NCBI GenBank assembly: GCA_035507915.1
Contig: DATJNS010000076.1
Location: 1-16,627, forward strand
Length of the DNA: 16,627 nt
Source of the DNA: JACQAI01 sp035507915
GTDB lineage: Bacteria > Pseudomonadota > Alphaproteobacteria > Elsterales > Elsteraceae
Reading direction: 5' to 3'
Shown here: positions 6,756-14,454 of the stretch, in pieces
How positions within the stretch are numbered: the first letter of the stretch is position 1
Layout: each line of letters starts with the position of its first letter
Notes under the pieces: generated by a model
What the model saw: the letters and a program-made list of their open reading frames with translations, nothing else
What the model was told of the DNA's origin: nothing
The model's database searches: none
Program-made: the position numbers and the translations under genes

Positions 6756-7385
6756 TCAGCACTCTTCGGTTTCCCACGGAAAGACGAGGCCGGATCCGGC
6801 AACGGGTCCGGCCTCGGTCATGTGGGCCGCCTCACCCTCGGGCGCGCCGTCGTAGAGCGCGTCGAGCGGCAGCGCGAGCGACACCGAGGTCAGGTGCAGC
6901 ACGTCGCCCGCGCCGATCGCCTCCTGGTACCAGGCGTTCTCCTCCTCGTCGCGGCTGTAGACCATCGCCGACATCTGGTGCGGCGCCAGCAGCACGTACT
7001 GGCGCAGCGCCTCGAGGCTGAGATAGTGGGCGAGCCGCCGTCGGCGATTGGGCCCGGGCGCGCCGACCGCGAAGATGTCGATCGCGAGGATCGGCTGCCG
7101 CACGAAGGTGCCTTCCTGATAGACCGGGTCGACCGCGACCGCCGCGTCGGCGTAGTAGACCGCGTCGAACGCCGGCACGTGGATCCGGATGCCGCCGGTG
7201 AACACGTACGACGCGTCGTGGCGCAGATGCGCGCGCAGGCGCCTGCCCAGCTGGTCGGACAGATGGCGATGCATCGCGGTCGGCGCCGGCCTGGCGTAGC
7301 GCAGCCCGTCGATGAAGTCGTGGCGCACCGGGCCGGCGTTCTCGTCGGCCAGGTAGTCCTCGAGCGTGAAGCGCGGCGTCGCCAT
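6756..7385 (-). CDS. Uma2-family (DUF820) PD-(D/E)xK nuclease-like protein with altered active site
   Basis: A 209-residue protein with the Uma2 layout: N-terminal FTLEDYLADE, FIDG (25-27 region), a central strand pair with VFTGGIRIHV, YYADAAVAVDP (77-87), PILAIDIFAVG (98-108) and the helix RRRRLAHYLSLEALRQYVLL (114-133). Uma2 proteins usually show YYPD, then VEVLSPST, then a Lys before the AAY helix. Here the first Asp is kept (Asp80), but Glu is Asp103, the SPST loop is replaced, and the Lys position holds Arg117. Nuclease activity is therefore doubtful. I start it at ATG 7385 (MATPRFTLED, with GGGGACA upstream); a TTG at 7418 would add 11 residues. It follows pheT by 93 bp on the same strand. 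No toxin-antitoxin partner is adjacent. Confidence 0.85.
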   Translation of the reverse strand: MATPRFTLEDYLADENAGPVRHDFIDGLRYARPAPTAMHRHLSDQLGRRLRAHLRHDASYVFTGGIRIHVPAFDAVYYADAAVAVDPVYQEGTFVRQPILAIDIFAVGAPGPNRRRRLAHYLSLEALRQYVLLAPHQMSAMVYSRDEEENAWYQEAIGAGDVLHLTSVSLALPLDALYDGAPEGEAAHMTEAGPVAGSGLVFPWETEEC

Positions 7386-7478
7386 CAGGGTGTCCCCGTG
7401 GCGCGACTTTACCGGCAATGTCGATCGAACGTCAGCCCCCGCTCGTGCCTGACGACCGGTTTCGGGGACGCCGCCGCG

Positions 7479-9887
7479 CTAGCCTCTGAGCTTGCCGCCG
7501 GTGACCCGCTCGACGGCGCCGACGATCTTGGCCGAGACCGCCTCGAGGTCGGCGTCCGTCAAGGTGCGCTCGGTCGGCTGCAAGGTGACGGCGATCGCGA
7601 TCGACTTCGCGCCCTCGGGCAGCCCCTTGCCCTCGTAGAGATCGAACACCGCGACGTCCGCGACCAGGGCCTTGTCGGCGTCGCGCGCGGCGCGCGCGAT
7701 CGCGTCGGCGGCAACGTCGCGCGCGACCACGAAGGCGAAGTCGCGGCTGACCGCCTGGAATTGCGACGGCTTGAGGAGCGGGCGGTGCCGGCCGGCGCGC
7801 TGGCGCGGCAGCGGCACGGCATCGACGAAGATCTCGAAGCCGACCACCGGTCCGGTCAGATCGTAGCGCTGCGCGACCGCCGGATGGATCTCGCCGAACT
7901 GCCCCAGCACGACCTTGTTGCCGAGCCGGAGGCACGCCGAACGGCCCGGGTGGTACCAGTCGGGCGCGTCGCGCGTCAGCTGCAGGGGATCGGTCGCCAC
8001 GCCCATGCCGGCGAGCGCGGCCAGCACGTCGGCCTTGACGTCGAACGCATCGACCGGGCGGCTCGCGAGGCTCCAATGGCGCGGCGCCGCGGCGCCGGCA
8101 CGCAGGCCGGCCGCGATCGTGCTCTGGCCGTCGGGCGTCGGATCGCGATAGCCGGGGCCGACCTCGTAGAGCGCGAGATCGCCGAAGCCGCGGTCGGCGT
8201 TGCGGCGCGCGGCGTCCAGCAGGTTGGGCAGCGGCGTCGGACGCATCTGCGCGAGCTCGACCGAGATCGGGTTGGCGAGCGCCAGCGCCGGATCGCCGCC
8301 GCCGAAGCGCGCGGCATCGGCCGCCGGCATGAAGGACCAGGTCACCGCCTCGGTCAGGCCGCGCTCGGCGAGCAGCCGGCGCAGCTGCGCGACGCGGCGC
8401 TGGCCGCGGGTCACGGCCAGCGCCGGCAGGTTGCCGGGCCGCGCGAACGGCGTCGCCGGGATGTGGTCGAAGCCGTGAACGCGCAGCACCTCCTCGACCA
8501 AATCGGCGCTGCCCTCGATGTCGGCGCGCCAGCTCGGCGGCACGACCGGCAGCGAGCCGTCGGCGTCCATCGCGCCGACCGCGAAGCCGAGCGCGCCGAG
8601 GATGCGCCGGCTGTCGTCCTCGTCCACCGCGACGCCGCCCAGGCTGGCGACGCGCGCCGGCGCGAACCGGATGGTGCGGCGGGTGTCGGGCGCCGCGCCG
8701 GCGACCGCGAGCGTGCTGGCGCTGCCGCCGCACAGCTCGAGGATCAGCCGGGTCGCCGCTTCCATGCCGTCGAACACCGCGGCCGGATCGATGCCGCGCT
8801 CGAACCGGAAGCGCGCGTCGCTCGCGATGCCGAGCTTGCGTCCGGTGGTCGCGGTGCGCAGCGGATCGAACAGCGCGGCCTCGACGAGCACCTCGGTGGT
8901 GCCTTCGTCGACCCCGGTCGGCGCGCCGCCGATCACGCCGCCCAGGCTCTGGACGCCGGCCGTGTCGCCGATCACGCACATGCCGGGCTCGATCGCGTAC
9001 TCCCGGCCGTTGAGCGCGGCCAGCCGCTCGCCGCCGCGCGCCAGCGAGACGACGAGGTCGCCCGCGAGCTTGGCGGCGTCGAACACGTGCAGCGGCCGGT
9101 TGGCGTCGAAGGTCAGGAAGTTGGTGATGTCGACCAGCGCGGAGATCGGCCTGAGCCCGATCGCGGTCAGCCGGCGCTGCAGCCACTCGGGGCTCGGCCC
9201 GTTGCGCACGCCGCGCACATAGCGCCCGACGAACAGCGGGCACGCCTCGGGATGGTCGCCGAGATCGAAGCGGATCGCGATCGGCGAGGCGAACGCGCCC
9301 GGCACGGCGGCGATCGGGCGCGGCGTGAGCGTGCCCAAGCCGGCCGCGGCGAGATCGCGCGCGATGCCGCGCACGCCCAGGCAGTCGGCGCGGTTGGGCA
9401 GCACGTTGACGTCGAGCATCGGATCGTCGAGCCCGAGCACGGCGGCGAACGGACGGCCGACCGGCGCGTCGGCCGGCAGCTCGATGATGCCCTCGTGGTC
9501 GTCCGACAGGCCCATCTCGTAGGCCGAGCACAGCATGCCGTTCGACTCGACGCCGCGGATCGTCGTCTTCTTGAGCAACAGGCCGGTGCGCGGGATCGTC
9601 GTGCCCGCCGCGGCGAACACGCCCTTCATGCCCTGGCGCGCGTTGGGCGCGCCGCACACGACCTGGAGCCGGGCCTTGCCGGTGTCGACGACGCACACGC
9701 GCAGCCGGTCGGCGTTGGGATGGGGCTGGCACTCGACGACGTCGCCGACCACGAACGGCGCGAACTGGGCGGCCTGATCGACCACCGCCTCGACCTCGAG
9801 CCCGAGCATCGTGAGGGTGCGCGTGATCGTCGCGAGGTCGGCGCCGGTGTCGAGATGGGTCTTGAGCCAGCTCAGCGTGAACTTCAT
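7479..9887 (-). CDS. pheT: Phenylalanyl-tRNA synthetase beta subunit
   Basis: An 802-residue PheRS beta subunit, normal in length. Order of domains: N-terminal MKFTLSWLKTHLDTGADL, an EMAP-like tRNA-binding OB fold (about 40-150), the B3/B4 editing domain (about 200-390), B5 (about 400-475), the catalytic-like core and the C-terminal FDX-ACB anticodon-binding domain (about 705-800: PSQFQAVSRDFAFVVARDV to RTLTDADLEAVSAKIVGAV). With PheS it forms the heterotetramer that charges tRNA-Phe. The ATG at 9887 overlaps the pheS stop as ATGA, so translation is coupled; the frame is open further upstream but that is a shadow of pheS. It is the last gene of the pheST pair. Confidence 0.98.
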   Translation of the reverse strand: MKFTLSWLKTHLDTGADLATITRTLTMLGLEVEAVVDQAAQFAPFVVGDVVECQPHPNADRLRVCVVDTGKARLQVVCGAPNARQGMKGVFAAAGTTIPRTGLLLKKTTIRGVESNGMLCSAYEMGLSDDHEGIIELPADAPVGRPFAAVLGLDDPMLDVNVLPNRADCLGVRGIARDLAAAGLGTLTPRPIAAVPGAFASPIAIRFDLGDHPEACPLFVGRYVRGVRNGPSPEWLQRRLTAIGLRPISALVDITNFLTFDANRPLHVFDAAKLAGDLVVSLARGGERLAALNGREYAIEPGMCVIGDTAGVQSLGGVIGGAPTGVDEGTTEVLVEAALFDPLRTATTGRKLGIASDARFRFERGIDPAAVFDGMEAATRLILELCGGSASTLAVAGAAPDTRRTIRFAPARVASLGGVAVDEDDSRRILGALGFAVGAMDADGSLPVVPPSWRADIEGSADLVEEVLRVHGFDHIPATPFARPGNLPALAVTRGQRRVAQLRRLLAERGLTEAVTWSFMPAADAARFGGGDPALALANPISVELAQMRPTPLPNLLDAARRNADRGFGDLALYEVGPGYRDPTPDGQSTIAAGLRAGAAAPRHWSLASRPVDAFDVKADVLAALAGMGVATDPLQLTRDAPDWYHPGRSACLRLGNKVVLGQFGEIHPAVAQRYDLTGPVVGFEIFVDAVPLPRQRAGRHRPLLKPSQFQAVSRDFAFVVARDVAADAIARAARDADKALVADVAVFDLYEGKGLPEGAKSIAIAVTLQPTERTLTDADLEAVSAKIVGAVERVTGGKLRG

Positions 9888-10960
9888 CGCGCCAGCCCGG
9901 TGATCAAGGACGGGATGTCGAGCGGCGCGAAGCCGTAATGCTTGAGCCAGCGCAGGTCGGCGTCGAAGAAGGTGCGCAGGTCGGGGATGCCGTATTTCAG
10001 CATGGCGATGCGCTCGATCCCCATGCCGAAGGCGAAGCCCTGGTAGCGCGTGGGATCGACACCGCAATGGCGCAGCACGTTGGGATGCACCATGCCGCAG
10101 CCGAGGATCTCGAGCCAATCGTCGCCGGCGCCGATCTTGAGCTCGCCGCCCTTGCGCGAGCAGCCGATGTCGACCTCGGCCGACGGCTCGGTGAACGGGA
10201 AGAAGCTCGGCCGGAAGCGCAGCGGCACGTGCTCGACCTCGAAATAGGCCTGGGCGAACTCGGCGAGGCAGCCCTTCAAGTGGCCCATGTGGGTCGTCTC
10301 GTCGATCACCAGACCCTCGACCTGGTGGAACATCGGCGTGTGGGTCTGATCCGAGTCCGACCTGTACGTGCGGCCCGGGATGATCACGCGGATCGGCGGC
10401 GTCTGGCTCATCATCGTGCGCACCTGCACCGGCGACGTGTGGGTGCGCAGGAGCAGGCGGCGGCCGTCGGCGGCGTCCGGCAGATAGAAGGTGTCGTGCA
10501 TGTCGCGCGCCGGATGGCCTTCCGGAAAGTTCAGCGCCGTGAAGTTGTGGAAGTCGTCCTCGATGTCGGGCCCCTCGGCGACCGCGAACCCCATCTCGCC
10601 GAAGATCGCGACCACTTCGTCGATCGTCTGGCTGATCGGATGCAGGCGGCCCTGGGCCTCCGGGCGCGCCGGCAGGCTGAGGTCGATGGTCTCGGCGCCC
10701 AGGCGCTGGGCGAGCGCGGCGTCGGCCAGCACGGCGCGCCGCGCCTCGATGCGCTGGGTCAACTCGTCCTTGAGCAGATTGACCCGGGCACCGAAGGCGC
10801 GCCGCGCCTCGGCATCCATCGTCGCCAGGGTCTTCATCAAGTCGGTGACCGCGCCTTTGCGGCCGAGCGCGGCGACGCGCACCGCCTCGAGCGCGGCCGG
10901 GTCCGCGGCGGCGTCGATCGCCGCACCGGTCTCGGCTCTCACTCGGTCGAAATCGTCCAT
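9884..10960 (-). CDS. pheS: Phenylalanyl-tRNA synthetase alpha subunit
   Basis: A 358-residue PheRS alpha subunit. An N-terminal coiled coil (about 1-90) binds tRNA; the class II catalytic core follows, with motif 1 HPISQTIDEVVAIFGEMGF, the TSPVQVRTM region, motif 2 FRPSFFPFTEPSAEVDI and motif 3 GFAFGMGIERIAMLKYGIP. The start MDDFDRVRAET is at 10960, with only a weak GAGG about 12 bp upstream; the frame stays open to 11011 through part of the inverted repeat, which is not PheS-like. It is downstream of rplT with a 152-bp gap that holds a perfect 37-bp inverted repeat but no Phe-rich leader peptide. Confidence 0.98.
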   Translation of the reverse strand: MDDFDRVRAETGAAIDAAADPAALEAVRVAALGRKGAVTDLMKTLATMDAEARRAFGARVNLLKDELTQRIEARRAVLADAALAQRLGAETIDLSLPARPEAQGRLHPISQTIDEVVAIFGEMGFAVAEGPDIEDDFHNFTALNFPEGHPARDMHDTFYLPDAADGRRLLLRTHTSPVQVRTMMSQTPPIRVIIPGRTYRSDSDQTHTPMFHQVEGLVIDETTHMGHLKGCLAEFAQAYFEVEHVPLRFRPSFFPFTEPSAEVDIGCSRKGGELKIGAGDDWLEILGCGMVHPNVLRHCGVDPTRYQGFAFGMGIERIAMLKYGIPDLRTFFDADLRWLKHYGFAPLDIPSLITGLAR

Positions 10961-10986
10961 GGGTATCTGTGGCCTCGTTGTCGCCA

Positions 10987-11101
10987 CCCCCTCCCCGACC
11001 CTCCCCCTCAAGGGGGGAGGGGGTTCAATAGAGTGCTCGACAGCATTACCGCCAACTCGATGCGCCCCCTCCCCCCTTGAGGGGGAGGGTCGGGGAGGGG
11101 G
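10987..11101. repeat. Perfect 37-bp inverted repeat with 41-bp loop between rplT and pheS
   Basis: The left arm is 10987-11023 and the right arm 11065-11101; they are exact reverse complements over 37 bp. Each arm is itself partly self-complementary around CCCCCTCAAGGGGG, so it can fold alone or with its partner. The composition (CCCTCCCC runs with CTCAAGGGGG) matches a kind of dispersed intergenic repeat often seen in alphaproteobacterial genomes. There is no T-run after the stem, so it is not a normal intrinsic terminator. As RNA it would strongly separate the rplT and pheS messages. Confidence 0.9.
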
Positions 11102-11112
11102 GTAACTCTACC

Positions 11113-11475
11113 TCAGGCCTTGGCGAGGGCGGCCTGGGCCTGCGCGACCAGATCCTTGAACGCCTCGGGCTCGCGCGTCGCGATGTCGGACAGCACCTTG
11201 CGGTCGAGGATGATCCCCGCGCGCTTCATGCCGTTGACGAACTGCGAGTAGGTCAGCCCGTGCTCGCGCACGCCAGCGTTGATGCGTTGGATCCACAGTG
11301 CGCGGAAGGTGCGCTTCTTGTTGCGCCGGTCGCGATAGGCGTAGCGCAGCCCCTTCTCGACCTTCTCGAGCGCGATCCGGTAGTTGGTCGAGTTGCGGCC
11401 GCGATAGCCCTCGGCGAGGCCGAGCACCTTCTTGTGACGGGCGTGCGCCGTGACGCCCCGTTTGACTCGGGCCAT
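11113..11475 (-). CDS. rplT: Large ribosomal subunit protein bL20
   Basis: A 120-residue basic protein with the L20 signature: MARVKRGVTAHARHKKVLGLA at the N-terminus, GYRGRNSTNYRIA (24-36), RDRRNKKRTFRALWIQRIN (48-66) and SQFVNGMKRAGIILDRKVL. It binds 23S rRNA early in 50S assembly; in E. coli it also represses its own operon. The start is 3 bp after the rpmI stop, and the Shine-Dalgarno GAGGTGAG overlaps that stop, so the two are translated together. Confidence 0.98.
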   Translation of the reverse strand: MARVKRGVTAHARHKKVLGLAEGYRGRNSTNYRIALEKVEKGLRYAYRDRRNKKRTFRALWIQRINAGVREHGLTYSQFVNGMKRAGIILDRKVLSDIATREPEAFKDLVAQAQAALAKA

Positions 11476-11478
11476 GGC

Positions 11479-11685
11479 TCACCTCACCCGCGCGTAGGGC
11501 ATGTACTCGAGCACGAGGCCGCGATCGCTCTCGTTCATGATCGTCATGCCGCGCGCCTGGCGCTTCATCTTCTTGGGCCGCTTGCTCAGCCCGTGGCGTT
11601 TGCCCGCGGGCGAGAACTTGATCTTGCCCGTGGCGGTGAGCCGGAACCGCTTCTTGGTCCCGCTCTTCGTCTTCATCTTGGGCAT
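11479..11685 (-). CDS. rpmI: Large ribosomal subunit protein bL35
   Basis: A 68-residue basic protein. The N-terminus MPKMKTKSGTKKRFRLTATG, the middle KRHGLSKRPKKMKRQARG and the end EYMPYARVR are characteristic of L35. The start at 11685 has the strong Shine-Dalgarno AGGGGAG; the upstream in-frame extension to 11793 passes through the promoter/terminator region and is not coding. It pairs with rplT. Confidence 0.97.
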   Translation of the reverse strand: MPKMKTKSGTKKRFRLTATGKIKFSPAGKRHGLSKRPKKMKRQARGMTIMNESDRGLVLEYMPYARVR

Positions 11686-11763
11686 TTCATCTCCCCTAGG
11701 GTTCGGGTGATCGACGACCGGCCAGGCATGCCCATGTGAGCCCGGACGCGGTGTGAGGCGCGG

Positions 11764-11793
11764 TTTATAAAGGAAACGCCGGGCCGGTGGCAA
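11764..11793 (-). promoter_or_regulatory. Candidate rpmI-rplT promoter overlapping the infC terminator
   Basis: On the minus strand TTGCCA (11793-11788) and TATAAA (11769-11764) are 18 bp apart, the best sigma-70-like pair in the translation cluster. The -35 box is in the loop of the terminator hairpin, and the -10 box directly follows its T-rich tail. The start of transcription would fall about 70 bp upstream of rpmI. Confidence 0.45.
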
Positions 11794-11806
11794 GCGCCGG
11801 CCCGGC
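11770..11806 (-). terminator. Intrinsic terminator after infC
   Basis: On the minus strand the arms GCCGGGCCGG (complement of 11797-11806) and CCGGCCCGGC (complement of 11778-11787) form a perfect 10-bp stem with a 9-nt loop, followed by GTTTCCTTT. It lies 45 bp past the infC stop and 92 bp before rpmI. A second hairpin just upstream (CCCGGC/GCCGGG) shares part of the 5' arm, so the two are mutually exclusive. Confidence 0.7.
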
Positions 11807-11850
11807 TCGGCCGGGTCGGGGTCGGCGGCTGGGGACCTGGGCTGGGGCGC

Positions 11851-12387
11851 CTATTTGGGCGCCACCACCATGACCATCTGACGGCCTTCCATCTTCGGCA
11901 TCTGCTCGACCTTGGCGACCGGGTCGAGGTCGTCGCGGACGCGGATCAGCACCGCCATGCCGAGATCCTGATGCGCCAGCTCGCGGCCCCGGAAGCGCAA
12001 GGTCACCTTTACCTTGTCGCCCTCCTCGAGGAACCGGTGCATGGCCCGCATCTTGATCTTGTAGTCGTTGTCATCGATCGTCGGCCGGAGCTTGATCTCC
12101 TTGATCTCGATGACTTTTTGCTTCTTGCGCGCCTCGTTCTTCTTCTTCTGCTCCTCGTACTTGAACTTGCCGTAGTCGAGGATCTTGCAGACCGGAGGCG
12201 AGGCGGTGGGCGCTATCTCGACCAGATCGAGGCCGGCTTCGACGGCCCGGTCGAGAGCATCTCGAAGCGAGACCACCCCGGCCATCTGGCCGCGCTCGTC
12301 GACGAGGCGGATGCTCATCGCGGTGATCTCTTCGTTGACGCGCGGCCCGTCGCGGCTGGGCGTCAAATCCACTGGGGGTCTGGGTAT
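11851..12387 (-). CDS. infC: Translation initiation factor IF-3, probable ATA start
   Basis: A 178-residue IF-3. The N-terminal domain (DGPRVNEEITAMSIRLVDERG to VCKILDYGKFKYEEQKK), the Lys-rich linker (KKKNEARKKQKV) and the C-terminal domain (EIKEIKLRPTIDDNDY onward, RFLEEGDKVKVTLRFRGRE) are all present. IF-3 binds the 30S subunit and checks the start codon. There is no ATG near the N-terminus. A GTG at 12372 lacks a Shine-Dalgarno, whereas an in-frame ATA at 12387 has GAGGAGAG ideally spaced upstream and gives the family-like start (M)PRPPVDLTPSRDGPR. Non-AUG starts let IF-3 repress its own synthesis in E. coli (AUU). It follows thrS by 43 bp. Confidence 0.95.
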   Translation of the reverse strand: MPRPPVDLTPSRDGPRVNEEITAMSIRLVDERGQMAGVVSLRDALDRAVEAGLDLVEIAPTASPPVCKILDYGKFKYEEQKKKNEARKKQKVIEIKEIKLRPTIDDNDYKIKMRAMHRFLEEGDKVKVTLRFRGRELAHQDLGMAVLIRVRDDLDPVAKVEQMPKMEGRQMVMVVAPK

Positions 12388-12402
12388 CGGGCTCTCCTCA
12401 AT
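12388..12402 (-). promoter_or_regulatory. infC ribosome binding site that decides the ATA start
   Basis: The minus-strand sequence TTGAGGAGAGCCCG directly precedes ATA at 12387-12385. The GAGGAG core ends about 6 bp before ATA, the normal distance, but would be 21 bp from the alternative GTG at 12372. Confidence 0.75.
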
Positions 12403-12430
12403 TGTTAAGGTGCGGGCGTTTCAGACGTCG

Positions 12431-14344
12431 TCATGATGCCGGCGGCGCCGCTTCTGCCGCCAGTCTAGAGACGGCGTGTTGCAGTTCAAGCACTTCCTGG
12501 GCTTCGCCGCCCAGCCGGCGCACCGCGACCTGACGGTTCTCGGCCTCGCGCTTGCCGATCACGAGCAGCACCGGGACCTTGGCGAGGCTGTGCTCGCGGA
12601 CCTTGTAGTTGATCTTCTCGTTGCGCCGGTCGATCTCGACCCGCAGCCCGGCCGCCTGGCAGGCTTTGGCGACGTCGTCGGCATAGGCGTCGGCGTCGCG
12701 CGTGATGGTCGCGATCACCGCCTGCACCGGGGCGAGCCACAGCGGGAAGCGGCCGGCATGCTGCTCGATCAGGATGCCGATGAAGCGCTCGAACGAGCCC
12801 AGGATCGCGCGGTGCAGCATCGCGGGCCGATGCTTCTGGCCGTCCTCGCCGACATAGGTCGCGTCGAGCCGCTCGGGCAGCACGAAATCGACCTGCAGGG
12901 TGCCGCACTGCCAGTCGCGCCCGATCGCGTCGCGCAGCACGAACTCGAGCTTGGGCCCGTAGAACGCGCCTTCGCCGGGGTTGAGCGTGTAGGGCAGGCC
13001 GGCGGCCTCGACCGCGTGCTTGAGCGCGGCCTCCGCGCGATCCCACACCTCATCGGTGCCGGCGCGCTGCGCCGGCCGGTCGGAGAACTTGACGGTGACC
13101 TCGTCGAAGCCGAAGTCGCGGTAGATCGAGCGCAGCAGGTCGCAGAACGCGATGCTCTCCGCGGTGATCTGGTCCTCGGTGCAGAAGATGTGCGCGTCGT
13201 CCTGGGTGAAGCCGCGCACCCGGAAGATGCCGTGCAGCGCGCCCGACGGCTCGTTGCGGTGGCAGTTGCCGAACTCGGCGAGCCGCAGCGGCAGGTCGCG
13301 ATACGACTTCAGGCCCTGGCGGAACACCAGCACCGCGCCCGGGCAGTTCATCGGCTTGAGCGCGAGCAGGCGCTCCTCGGACTCGGCGATGAACATGTGC
13401 TCGCGGAATTTCTCCCAATGGCCCGAGGCCTCCCACAGCGAGCGGTCGACCAGCTGCGGGGTTTTGATCTCCAGGTATCCGGCGCGTTCCAGCCGCGCGC
13501 GCATGTAGCGCTCCATGACGCGGAACAGCGTCCAGCCCTTGGGATGCCAGAACACCATCCCGACGGCTTCTTCCTGCTGGTGGAACAGGCCCATCTCGCG
13601 GCCGATCCGGCGATGGTCGCGCTTCTCCGCCTCGGCGAGCTGGAACAGGTACTGGTCGAGCTCCGCCTGGGTCGCCCAGGCGGTGCCGTAGATGCGCTGC
13701 AGCTGGGCGTTGCGCGCGTCGCCGCGCCAATAGGCGCCCGACACGCGCATCAGCTTGAAGGCCTGGCCGAGCTTGCCGGTCGACGGCAAATGCGGACCGG
13801 TGCACAGGTCCGTGAAGCCGCCCTGGCGGTAGGTGCTGATCGCCTCGCCCGCCGGGATCTCGGCGATCCACTCGGCCTTGTACTTCTCGCCCTTGCTCTT
13901 GAAGAACTCGATCGCCTGGTCGCGCGGCAGCTCCTCGCGAACGATCGGCTCGTCGCGCTTGACGATCTCGCGCATGCGCGCCTCGATCTTCTCGAGGTCC
14001 TCGGGCGTGAACGGCGCCTCGCGCGCGAAGTCGTAGTAGAAGCCGGTCTCGGTCGCCGGGCCGAAGGTCACCTGGGTGCCGGGATAGAGCTCCTGCACCG
14101 CCTCCGCCATCACGTGCGCGGCGTCGTGGCGCAACAGCGCGGGCGCCTCGGGCGACTTGGCGGTGACGATCTCGACCTTGGCGTCATGGTCGATCACGGT
14201 CGCCAGGTCCTGGACCGCGCCGTCGAGCTTGATGGCGAGCGCCGCCTTGGCGAGCCCCGGCCCGATCGCCGCCGCGAGGGCGGCGCCGCTGACCGGTCCG
14301 TCGAAACGCCGCTGGCTGCCGTCAGGGAGGGTTATGGCGACCAT
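12431..14344 (-). CDS. thrS: Threonyl-tRNA synthetase
   Basis: A 637-residue ThrRS with the full bacterial layout: TGS domain (1-62), editing domain (about 63-225) with HDAAH (His73, His77) and TDLCTGPH (Cys181, His185), class II catalytic core (about 240-530) and anticodon-binding domain (about 535-630, WLAPVQAVIATITRDADAY to VPVLLVIGKREAE). The catalytic zinc ligands known from E. coli are at the same numbers: Cys334 (PMNCPG), His385 (DDAHIF) and His511 (MLHRAILG). Motif 2 is RNEPSGALHGIFRVRGF. It charges tRNA-Thr and clears mischarged Ser. Start: ATG at 14344, no strong Shine-Dalgarno. infC follows closely. Confidence 0.98.
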   Translation of the reverse strand: MVAITLPDGSQRRFDGPVSGAALAAAIGPGLAKAALAIKLDGAVQDLATVIDHDAKVEIVTAKSPEAPALLRHDAAHVMAEAVQELYPGTQVTFGPATETGFYYDFAREAPFTPEDLEKIEARMREIVKRDEPIVREELPRDQAIEFFKSKGEKYKAEWIAEIPAGEAISTYRQGGFTDLCTGPHLPSTGKLGQAFKLMRVSGAYWRGDARNAQLQRIYGTAWATQAELDQYLFQLAEAEKRDHRRIGREMGLFHQQEEAVGMVFWHPKGWTLFRVMERYMRARLERAGYLEIKTPQLVDRSLWEASGHWEKFREHMFIAESEERLLALKPMNCPGAVLVFRQGLKSYRDLPLRLAEFGNCHRNEPSGALHGIFRVRGFTQDDAHIFCTEDQITAESIAFCDLLRSIYRDFGFDEVTVKFSDRPAQRAGTDEVWDRAEAALKHAVEAAGLPYTLNPGEGAFYGPKLEFVLRDAIGRDWQCGTLQVDFVLPERLDATYVGEDGQKHRPAMLHRAILGSFERFIGILIEQHAGRFPLWLAPVQAVIATITRDADAYADDVAKACQAAGLRVEIDRRNEKINYKVREHSLAKVPVLLVIGKREAENRQVAVRRLGGEAQEVLELQHAVSRLAAEAAPPAS

Positions 14345-14412
14345 GGGAGCCCGAAAAGCGCCGAAAATACGGGGTTCAAGGGGTCCGGAAGGTGGGCAAG
14401 AACGGCCCCTCT

Positions 14413-14454
14413 GTCAAGAACGCCCCGTCAAACTGGACCCGTCAAGAACGGGCC
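14413..14454 (-). repeat. Three imperfect 14-bp repeats upstream of thrS
   Basis: On the plus strand GTCAAGAACG, GTCAAACTGG and GTCAAGAACG begin at 14413, 14427 and 14441, an exact 14-bp pitch. On the minus strand this places three TTGAC motifs upstream of thrS, one of them TTGACA, a perfect -35 hexamer (14417-14412), but no clear -10 box follows at 16-18 bp. The last copy contains the stop codon of the glycosyltransferase. Confidence 0.5.

Noticed and set aside
6786..6815. A 9-bp hairpin (GAGGCCGGA/TCCGGCCTC) as terminator
   Set aside because: It lies inside the 3' end of the Uma2-family gene and no T-run follows on the plus strand; the minus side has only TCTTTCC inside coding sequence.
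6822..9938. A 1038-codon open frame antisense to pheT, rich in Arg, Ala, Asp and His
   Set aside because: Its composition and lack of any domain show it to be the mirror of pheT codons in GC-rich DNA; pheT on the other strand is certain.
10961..11112. A pheM-like Phe-rich leader peptide controlling pheS
   Set aside because: No Phe codon run exists on the minus strand here; the space is taken by the inverted repeat.
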